Positions 1 through 5,056 of a stretch of DNA of 7,333 bases are shown piece by piece. A program made the position numbers and the translations under genes. The notes under the pieces were generated by a model. The model was given only the letters and a program-made list of their open reading frames with translations. It was not told the DNA's origin and did not search any database. This stretch comes from Clostridium sp. CAG:448 (GTDB taxonomy: Bacteria > Bacillota > Clostridia > Oscillospirales > CAG-272), in NCBI GenBank assembly GCA_000433415.1, contig FR890554.1, positions 54,606 through 61,938 on the forward strand, read 5' to 3'. The stretch's first letter is position 1, and each line of letters starts with the position of its first letter.

Positions 1-53
1 ATGTTTTCAAGAGATGTTTTGATGATTTCCTGTAATTTGTTTTCAGATGCCAT
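1..53 (-). CDS. gerW: GerW/YtfJ-family sporulation protein, N-terminal fragment (cut by window edge)
   Basis: An ATG at 53 opens a frame that runs off the left edge after 17 complete codons, reading MASENKLQEIIKTSLEN. A short polar N-terminus followed by an amphipathic helix of this kind is how YtfJ/GerW proteins of Clostridia begin, just before their conserved core, which is not visible here. A good ribosome binding site (AAAGGAT) lies 9 bases upstream. The gene follows the DUF2953 gene by 30 bases on the same strand, and the order scpA, scpB, DUF2953, ytfJ is, from memory, common in clostridial genomes. YtfJ/GerW proteins are spore-associated and linked to germination in Bacillus, although their biochemical role is poorly defined. 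The identification rests on 17 residues plus gene order, so it is probable rather than proven. Confidence 0.6.
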   Translation of the reverse strand, partial: MASENKLQEIIKTSLEN

Positions 54-61
54 AGCGGTAG

Positions 62-68
62 ATCCTTT
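62..68 (-). promoter_or_regulatory. Ribosome binding site of the left-edge gerW-like gene
   Basis: On the minus strand the sequence GAAAGGATC lies just before the ATG at 53, with AGGA at 66 to 63 and 9 bases between it and the start codon. This is a normal Shine-Dalgarno match and spacing. It supports the short edge fragment as a real gene start. Confidence 0.65.
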
Positions 69-83
69 CGTATATCTGTAATT

Positions 84-881
84 TTATTTGATTGCTTTCT
101 TTTGCGGGGATGCAGGTTGTTTTTGTGCGGACTGTGGTTGAGGCTGGGAATCGGCTTTTCGCTTTTTGTCGTCGGAGAGGATGCGGACAAAGCCGAGCAG
201 TCCCTTAAACGCAACCCGCAACAGAAGTCCGACGATGGAGCCCAGACGCACGGAAACGTCGATGTGCATATCAATGTCCATTGCCTCTTCCGTGAACGCC
301 GGTTCCAACCGGAAATCCGTGTTTTTGACACTGTGCAGGTGTACGATCTTGCGCAGCATGGCAAGCAAAGCCTCCATGCCCTGATAAGCCGCACCGTACA
401 TCATGGCGGTTGTTGCCGCATCCGCAGATCCGATCCGGATGTGCAGCCGGGCAATTTTGATGTGAATATGCTTGAAGAATCTTGGGAAGAAGATGCCGAG
501 CAGTCGTTTTCCCAAACGAACGATGGCAAGAATCGCGGGGAAAGTAAGCTTTTTTGCCTTCTTTTCCTCTTTGGTAAGCGCTGCTTTTTTTGCGTCGCTC
601 TCCTTTTTCTTCTTTGCTTTTTCCTTTTCTTTCAGCAACTGCTTTTGTGCCTTTTTTTCGGCGGCAAGCGCACGCTTTTGAATTTTCTTTGGCGTGTAGT
701 TGCCGAGTTTGTATTTTTTCTTCTTTCTGACCGGCAAAATACGGATCCGGATACCCAAAAAGGAGACCGACAGTCGGAACTCGCCGTCAAATTCCATGAT
801 TACATGGACTCTTACGGCAAATATCAGAAAGAAAATCAGAAATATCACACCGAATATGATCCATCCGACCGTAGCAATCAC
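84..881 (-). CDS. DUF2953 family membrane-anchored lysine-rich protein
   Basis: This is a 265-residue protein of unknown function. Residues 5 to 26 form one hydrophobic segment (a membrane anchor or uncleaved signal), followed by a basic beta-rich stretch (IRIRILPVRKKKK, 44 to 56). Residues 53 to 111 are extremely lysine/alanine/glutamate-rich and probably form a charged helix or coiled coil. The C-terminal core is typical of DUF2953: HIHIKIARLHIRIGSADAA (138 to 156), then TAMMYGAAYQ, and a second hydrophobic block after MHIDVSVRLGS (205 to 215). The tail from 237 is polar and rich in Q, P and K. The gene follows scpB by 37 bases and precedes a gerW-like gene by 30. That neighbourhood suggests a sporulation or envelope role, but this is inference. 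The start is doubtful: the GTG at 881 overlaps a perfect Shine-Dalgarno sequence, and no ATG, GTG or TTG lies at normal spacing in frame. The next GTG is codon 12 (848), and the first in-frame ATG is codon 29, after the hydrophobic segment. Confidence 0.85.
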   Translation of the reverse strand: MIATVGWIIFGVIFLIFFLIFAVRVHVIMEFDGEFRLSVSFLGIRIRILPVRKKKKYKLGNYTPKKIQKRALAAEKKAQKQLLKEKEKAKKKKESDAKKAALTKEEKKAKKLTFPAILAIVRLGKRLLGIFFPRFFKHIHIKIARLHIRIGSADAATTAMMYGAAYQGMEALLAMLRKIVHLHSVKNTDFRLEPAFTEEAMDIDMHIDVSVRLGSIVGLLLRVAFKGLLGFVRILSDDKKRKADSQPQPQSAQKQPASPQKKAIK

Positions 882-888
882 CTCCTTT
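881..888 (-). promoter_or_regulatory. Strong Shine-Dalgarno sequence overlapping the DUF2953 GTG start
   Basis: The minus strand reads AAAGGAGGTGATTGC, which matches the complement of the 16S rRNA 3' end through AAAGGAGGTGAT. The G of the apparent GTG start (881) is the last G of AGGAGG, so spacing to that codon is zero. A ribosome bound here would normally start about 5 to 10 bases downstream, where the in-frame codons are ACG (872) and GTC (869). The site therefore shows the gene is translated but argues against the GTG as the true start. Confidence 0.7.
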
Positions 889-918
889 GTGTATTCTCGC
901 CGGAATCAATGTGTAAGG

Positions 919-1542
919 TCACTCCCGGGATTCCGGCTGTGCTTTGGCGGAGTCAACCTCCATACTTTGCTGTTCGCCGCTCTGTTCCCGGAGAAAGTCC
1001 GCCGCCTGATTCTGCGGCAGTTCTGCCAGGGAGGAAAGCCCGAACACGCGAAGAAATTTGTCTGTCGTTACATACAGCATCGGTCGACCGGGTGCGTCCA
1101 GTCTGCCGGCTGAGGTAATCAGCTCCTTATCCAGAAGGGAAGACATTGCATAGGAACTGTCCGCACCGCGGATGCTGTCAATGAATGCACGGGTGGTGGG
1201 TTGGTTATAGGCGATGATCGCAAGCACTTCCATGGAGGAGCCGGACAGGTTCCCGCCTTTACGGATGCCGAGCGCCTCGCGTATGTAGGGCGCGTATTCT
1301 TCCTTGGTGGAAAGCTGGCAGGTTTCGGGGTACAGAAGAAGCTGCAAACCCCGCTTTTCATACTGCGGTTGCATGTGTGAAAGCAGATTTTTGATGTCAC
1401 GCACGGAAATACCGATGACATCCGAGAGCTTTTCATAGGTGACCGGATGCCCCGCCGCAAACAAAATTGCCTCAACTGCGGCTTCCGGTGCGGCAAGGAC
1501 ATTTTCCGCATTCTGATCCTGTACTGTTTCATTTTTCACCAT
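919..1542 (-). CDS. scpB: Segregation and condensation protein B (ScpB)
   Basis: ScpB is the dimeric winged-helix (kite) subunit of the bacterial condensin Smc-ScpAB. It binds the ScpA kleisin in the cytoplasm and helps compact and segregate newly replicated origins. At 207 residues the protein has the usual length. The first winged-helix domain begins with AAVEAILFAAGHPVTYEKLS (21 to 40). The second carries the family signature LSGSSMEVLAIIAYNQPTTR (99 to 118), then IDSIRGADSS, GRPMLYVTTDKFLRVFGLSS (152 to 171) and LAELP. The last 30 residues are a variable polar tail. The ATG at 1542 is preceded by GGGAGGA with 8-base spacing; a GTG directly after it (1539) is a minor alternative. The start lies inside the end of scpA, with a 14-base overlap in another frame, so the two subunits are probably translationally coupled. 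This fits their joint assembly. Confidence 0.96.
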   Translation of the reverse strand: MVKNETVQDQNAENVLAAPEAAVEAILFAAGHPVTYEKLSDVIGISVRDIKNLLSHMQPQYEKRGLQLLLYPETCQLSTKEEYAPYIREALGIRKGGNLSGSSMEVLAIIAYNQPTTRAFIDSIRGADSSYAMSSLLDKELITSAGRLDAPGRPMLYVTTDKFLRVFGLSSLAELPQNQAADFLREQSGEQQSMEVDSAKAQPESRE

Positions 1543-2338
1543 CGGCGGTGTCCTCCCTTGATTGTTCTTCTGCGGTTATATCCTCTGCCGTATCCTCGCC
1601 TGGCGGGTCATCGTTGATGCGGAAGACGGCGTCGGTCCCCCAGACGCTGCGCGGAGCATCCGGGTCTTCACACAGCAGGATGCGGCGCATTTTCATCAAT
1701 TCCAGAATGCCGAGAAAAATGGCAATCCGGTCCGGGATCGCACCGGAATCATCCAAAAGGGAAGCAAGCGTTGCGCTCCCGTTATGTTCGATATGGTGCA
1801 GGATTCCGACAATTTTGACCTCGACCGACACGATGGGTTTTGCAATCATAGGGGTGAAGGTGGCAGGGTCTTCCTTGGGCCTGGTATTGTATTCCGAAAC
1901 AGCTCTGCGCAGCGCGGTTACCAGTGAGGAAACCTCCTGATCCGCAACAAAGGTGCGATCCGGGGAAATTTCATCGGTATCCTTGACCATGCGTCCGGAG
2001 AAAAAAGCATACATGGGCGTCATCAGACGCGCACCGTCTTTTGCCTGCTGATAAAGAACCAGCAGTTGCGCAAGTTCCTGCCGCGGGTCTTCTTTGTCAG
2101 GTTCCTTGCGGGGCAGGAGCATTTTGCTCTTAATCAGCATCAATTCGCTTGCCATGACAATAAAATCAGACGTCAGCTCCATATTCATCCGTTCCGCTGC
2201 CCGCAGATAGGCAAGGTACTGATCGCAGATCAGGGCAATGGGAATATCGGCAATATTGACTTTGTTTTTGTGAATGAGATTCAGAAGCAGGTCCAACGGA
2301 CCGTCAAACCGCTCCAACTGATAAGTGATTTCTGCCAT
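1529..2338 (-). CDS. scpA: Segregation and condensation protein A (ScpA)
   Basis: ScpA is the kleisin subunit that bridges the two Smc heads and recruits the ScpB dimer. The 269-residue protein starts MAEITYQLERFDGPLDLLLN, the standard ScpA beginning, with the FDGPLDLLL motif at 11 to 19. Then come LIHKNKVNIADIPI (21 to 34) and LTSDFIVMASELMLIKSKML (55 to 74), which belong to the N-terminal Smc-neck-binding domain. The middle (about 80 to 165) is the variable ScpB-binding linker. The C-terminal winged helix includes VEVKIVGILHHIE (172 to 184) and IAIFLGILELMKMRRI (205 to 220). Residues 241 to 269 form an acidic tail. The frame is open to 2491, but the ATG at 2338 is chosen because family homology begins exactly there and the longer version would overlap the protease gene by about 150 bases. 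Only one base separates it from the stop of the upstream M50 gene. Its own ribosome site is weak (CGGAA, 9-base spacing), which suggests translation coupled to the protease gene. Confidence 0.96.
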   Translation of the reverse strand: MAEITYQLERFDGPLDLLLNLIHKNKVNIADIPIALICDQYLAYLRAAERMNMELTSDFIVMASELMLIKSKMLLPRKEPDKEDPRQELAQLLVLYQQAKDGARLMTPMYAFFSGRMVKDTDEISPDRTFVADQEVSSLVTALRRAVSEYNTRPKEDPATFTPMIAKPIVSVEVKIVGILHHIEHNGSATLASLLDDSGAIPDRIAIFLGILELMKMRRILLCEDPDAPRSVWGTDAVFRINDDPPGEDTAEDITAEEQSREDTADGEK

Positions 2339-2339
2339 T

Positions 2340-3077
2340 TTAGCTGATTCCGAAAAGCAGATCAATCGGTGTTGCGAACAGGAAGTCAAACCCACGCAGA
2401 ACCCAATTGGAAACGATGGATACCGGGTAGATGCCCACTCTGGAAAGAATGAAGATGATGGCAAATACAACAAGACCGGTGTACTGCTCATACTTCATGA
2501 CCTTAAAATACCATTTCTGCGGCAGGAGCATGTACATAAACCGGGAACCGTCGAACGGCGGAACCGGAATCAGGTTGAAAATGGCGAGTGCCACGTTCAG
2601 ATTGGTTGCAACCGTAAAAAACAGATAGATTACATAAACGATCCATGCGGCATTATTTGCCAGATAGAGCCCTCCCTCTGCGGAGACGATCAGTCCGCTG
2701 ACCAGACCGCTGTCAAAGGTGATGATTGAGAGAATATAGCAGACAATGGCAAGCAGCAGGTTTGAGATCGGTCCCGCAATTCCTGTCAGTGCCATACCGC
2801 GGCGCGGATTTTTGAAATACCGTGTATTGATCGGAACCGGTTTTGCCCAACCGAATCCGAAGATCAACATGCACAGAGCGCCGATCGGGTCAAGATGCTT
2901 GAACGGATTCAGCGTCAGCCGCCCCAAATTACGGGCAGTGGGATCTCCCAGTTTGTAGGCAATAAAACCGTGTGCGGTTTCATGCAGGGACAGGGAAAAA
3001 AGGATAATCGGCAGACAAAGTAAAAGTTCAATGAGTGCCCATTTATCAAAGCCGTTGCTCAGCAGATTCAGAAGCAT
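2340..3077 (-). CDS. Site-2 protease family (M50) intramembrane zinc metalloprotease
   Basis: This 245-residue polytopic membrane protein carries both hallmarks of M50 (S2P-like) peptidases. The zinc-binding HETAHG has ligands H32 and H36 and catalytic E33, and NLIPVPPFDGSR (168 to 179) supplies the third zinc ligand, D176. Conserved short-S2P features are also present: LGDPTARNLGRLTLNPF, HLDPIGAL (61 to 68) and GIAGPISNLLLA (99 to 110). I count about five or six hydrophobic segments, near 15 to 35, 63 to 76, 97 to 120, 143 to 168 and 200 to 225. There is no PDZ domain, so it belongs with the small S2P_like group rather than RseP/RasP. The substrate is unknown. Family members cleave membrane-embedded regulators, but nothing here names a target. 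The ATG at 3077 has AGGAGG with 6-base spacing. The gene lies 26 bases after lysA and one base before scpA. That position is often seen in Clostridia, but no functional link is established. Confidence 0.93.
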   Translation of the reverse strand: MLLNLLSNGFDKWALIELLLCLPIILFSLSLHETAHGFIAYKLGDPTARNLGRLTLNPFKHLDPIGALCMLIFGFGWAKPVPINTRYFKNPRRGMALTGIAGPISNLLLAIVCYILSIITFDSGLVSGLIVSAEGGLYLANNAAWIVYVIYLFFTVATNLNVALAIFNLIPVPPFDGSRFMYMLLPQKWYFKVMKYEQYTGLVVFAIIFILSRVGIYPVSIVSNWVLRGFDFLFATPIDLLFGIS

Positions 3078-3103
3078 ACGAAACCTCCTTCTGTAAGAAG
3101 AAT

Positions 3104-4399
3104 TCAGAGATCCGACCGGATCAGATCGTCATAGCTTTCCCGACGTACCGCTAAGGTATCCGTGCCGTTGTGCAACAGAACAACGGGGGGATTGGGAATG
3201 CGGTTATAGTGGGACGCCATAGAATAATTGTAGGCGCCTGTTGTCAGAACAGCTACGATGTCCCCGCGCTCTGCCTTTTGCAGCGGCATATCTTCACCGA
3301 TCAGATCCCCCGATTCACAGCATCTGCCCGCCAGAGTGACCAGCGTGTCTTTCGGCGCGTCGGCGCGGTTTGCGATCAATGCGGTGTAGTGGGACCCGTA
3401 CAGGGCGTACCGGGGGTTATCCGGCATGCCGCCGTCAACCGAAACATAGGTGCGAAAGCCGGGAATGGTTTTGACCGTGCCGACCGTGTACAGGGTAACG
3501 CCTGCCGCGGCAACCAAAGAACGTCCGGGTTCGGCGTAGATGCGCGGAACCGGCATGTTCTGTTCGTGACAGACCACCCTGACCGTCTCCGCTACGGCAC
3601 GGATCGTCGCCGCATAGTCCGGTTCGGGATCCTCTTCGATATAGCGGACACCGGGACCGCCGCCCAGATTCAGCGCGGGAACGGTGTATCCGAACATGTC
3701 GCGGATTTGTCGGCGGAAGGCAAGCAGAATGCGCGCCTCGTCAATAAAAGGCTGTTGCAGAAAAATCTGCGAGCCGATGTGCGCATGAATGCCGTCCAAC
3801 CGGATGCCGTCTGTGGAGATCGCAGTGCCGACGAGCTCCATAGCCTGTCCGGTAGAGATGGGAAGCCCGAATTTGGAATCTACGGTGCCGGTTGTGATTT
3901 TTTTGTGCGTGTGCGGGTCAATTCCGGGCGTGACGCGCAGAAAGACCGATTGCACCGTCCCTCGTTGAACCGCTTCGCGACCGATTGCGCAAAGCTCCTC
4001 CGGGGAATCCGCTACAATGACTCCGACTCCCGCATCCATTGCAAAGGAAATATCCGCGTCGGTTTTGTTGTTGCCGTGGAAAAAAACCTTTTCCATCGGA
4101 AATCCCGCCGCATGTGCGGTGTGAATTTCCCCGGGGGATACGCAGTCCACGCCGAGTCCTTCCTCCGCGACAATTCTGTAGATTCCTTTGAAGCTGAGTG
4201 CTTTGGAGGCATACAGCGGCAGGGCGTCCGTTCCGTAGGCGCTTTCCATGGTACGCTTCCACAGACGGCACATGCCGCGGATCACGTCCTCGTCCAACAG
4301 ATAAAGCGGCGTGCCGTATTTTTTTGCCAACGCAACGGTGTCCGCTCCCCCGAGGGTGAGGTGACCGAATGCATTGACCGAGAGATGACTGTACAGCAT
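3104..4399 (-). CDS. lysA: Diaminopimelate decarboxylase (LysA)
   Basis: LysA is the PLP enzyme of fold type III that decarboxylates meso-diaminopimelate to L-lysine and CO2 in the cytoplasm, the last step of lysine synthesis. The 431-residue length is normal. The N-terminal TIM barrel holds the PLP lysine in YASKALS (K66), then FHGNNK (107 to 112), HAHIGSQ (205 to 211), the phosphate-binding GGGPG (246 to 250) and EPGRS (290 to 294). The C-terminal beta domain has CESGD (361 to 365), whose cysteine completes the partner subunit's active site, and GAYNYSMASHYN (388 to 399) with the cofactor-contacting tyrosine. All key residues are intact. The HIGSQ and CESGD motifs fit DAP decarboxylase better than ornithine/arginine decarboxylases. 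The ATG at 4399 follows AAGGA by about 4 bases. Only 20 bases separate it from engB, which leaves no room for a lysine riboswitch; any such control would have to act at a distant promoter. Confidence 0.96.
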   Translation of the reverse strand: MLYSHLSVNAFGHLTLGGADTVALAKKYGTPLYLLDEDVIRGMCRLWKRTMESAYGTDALPLYASKALSFKGIYRIVAEEGLGVDCVSPGEIHTAHAAGFPMEKVFFHGNNKTDADISFAMDAGVGVIVADSPEELCAIGREAVQRGTVQSVFLRVTPGIDPHTHKKITTGTVDSKFGLPISTGQAMELVGTAISTDGIRLDGIHAHIGSQIFLQQPFIDEARILLAFRRQIRDMFGYTVPALNLGGGPGVRYIEEDPEPDYAATIRAVAETVRVVCHEQNMPVPRIYAEPGRSLVAAAGVTLYTVGTVKTIPGFRTYVSVDGGMPDNPRYALYGSHYTALIANRADAPKDTLVTLAGRCCESGDLIGEDMPLQKAERGDIVAVLTTGAYNYSMASHYNRIPNPPVVLLHNGTDTLAVRRESYDDLIRSDL

Positions 4400-4419
4400 G
4401 GGTTCCTTTCAGGTGCCGT

Positions 4420-5028
4420 TCAGAGACGGACACCGGACATCTGTGAAATTTCGCGCCAGAGCTGAGGCTTTCCCTCGCCGTTTGCGGAGGAAAAGGGAAT
4501 GACCGTTGTGCCCGGCAACAGCACCGGATCCGTGCTCACTTTTTCAATGCACGCGGCACGCTCCGTTTTGTTGAGTTTGTCGATTTTGGTGATGACGACC
4601 AGGTAGGGAATGCCGGCTCCGTTCATAAAAGAGAGCATCTGCCGGTCGTTATCGGTAATACATGCCCGGCTGTCAATCAACTGAACGACCGCCTTGACCA
4701 GATCGATGTTTTTGTTGCGGGTAAAGTACCCGTCGGTCAGCCTGGACCAGGCACGTACACTGTCCGGCGTGCGTGCTGCAAAGCCGTATCCGGGAAGATC
4801 GGTCAGAAACAGTTGCCGGTCAACATCGTAAAAGTTGATGGTGATGGTCTTTCCGGGAGTTCCGGAAACTCTTGCGAGACTCTTGCGTCCGAGAAGTGTA
4901 TTGATCAGGGAACTCTTTCCCACGTTGGAACGCCCGGAGAAGGCGATCTGCGGGATCGGATCGGTCGGAAACTGTGATTCGTTTCCCGCACTGATGCGCA
5001 GAGATACTTTTTGCAGATTCAGGGACAT
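4420..5028 (-). CDS. engB: Ribosome biogenesis GTP-binding protein EngB/YsxC
   Basis: EngB (YsxC, YihA) is a small TRAFAC-class GTPase needed for late 50S ribosomal subunit assembly and essential in many bacteria. The 202-residue length is typical. The GTPase motifs are in order: P-loop GRSNVGKSS (32 to 40), the switch I/G2 region SGTPGKTITINFY (55 to 67) with T61, G3 DLPGYGFA (77 to 84), G4 TKIDKLNK (148 to 154) and G5-like FSSANGEG (179 to 186). FSGRSNVGKSSLIN together with DLPGYG separates EngB from Era, Der and Obg. The ATG at 5028 has an AAGGAA ribosome site with about 9-base spacing. It directly follows lon by 28 bases; the lon-ysxC pair is also adjacent in Bacillus subtilis. The 28-base gap is pyrimidine-rich on the plus strand and contains no hairpin, so co-transcription with lon is likely. 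Confidence 0.97.
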   Translation of the reverse strand: MSLNLQKVSLRISAGNESQFPTDPIPQIAFSGRSNVGKSSLINTLLGRKSLARVSGTPGKTITINFYDVDRQLFLTDLPGYGFAARTPDSVRAWSRLTDGYFTRNKNIDLVKAVVQLIDSRACITDNDRQMLSFMNGAGIPYLVVITKIDKLNKTERAACIEKVSTDPVLLPGTTVIPFSSANGEGKPQLWREISQMSGVRL

Positions 5029-5056
5029 AGGTGCGATTCCTTTTCTTTTTCAGCTT

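Noticed and set aside
84..114. Possible forespore sigma-factor promoter before the gerW-like gene (TGCAT and CAAATAA about 19 bases apart on the minus strand)
   Set aside because: Both boxes have mismatches to remembered sigma-G/F consensus, and they fall in the A-rich end of the DUF2953 gene, so the match is too weak to annotate.
102..1118. Long plus-strand open frame of 338 codons opposite the DUF2953 and scpB genes
   Set aside because: It is antisense to two well-supported genes, spans their junction, has a Phe/Leu/Cys-rich composition that mirrors the lysine tract, and shows no recognisable domain.
2339..2491. Possible 51-residue N-terminal extension of ScpA from an upstream ATG at 2491
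   Set aside because: It would lie entirely inside the M50 gene in another frame. ScpA homology begins exactly at the ATG at 2338.
3088..3100. Small hairpin (CTTCT-TAC-AGAAG on the minus strand) touching the Shine-Dalgarno of the M50 gene
   Set aside because: A five-pair, A/T-containing stem with a 3-base loop is too weak and too likely by chance to call regulatory, and it lacks a U-tract so it is not a terminator.
4400..4419. Possible lysine riboswitch upstream of lysA
   Set aside because: Only 20 bases separate engB and lysA; a lysine riboswitch needs well over 150 bases.
3918..4433. Minus-strand 171-codon open frame overlapping lysA and the engB end
   Set aside because: It is an alternate frame of the lysA coding region, rich in Arg, Gly and Ser, with no recognisable domain.
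3170..4465. Plus-strand open frame of 431 codons opposite lysA
   Set aside because: lysA on the minus strand is fully supported by catalytic motifs. The antisense frame is Arg/Gly/Val-rich with no recognisable domain; its equal length to LysA is coincidence.
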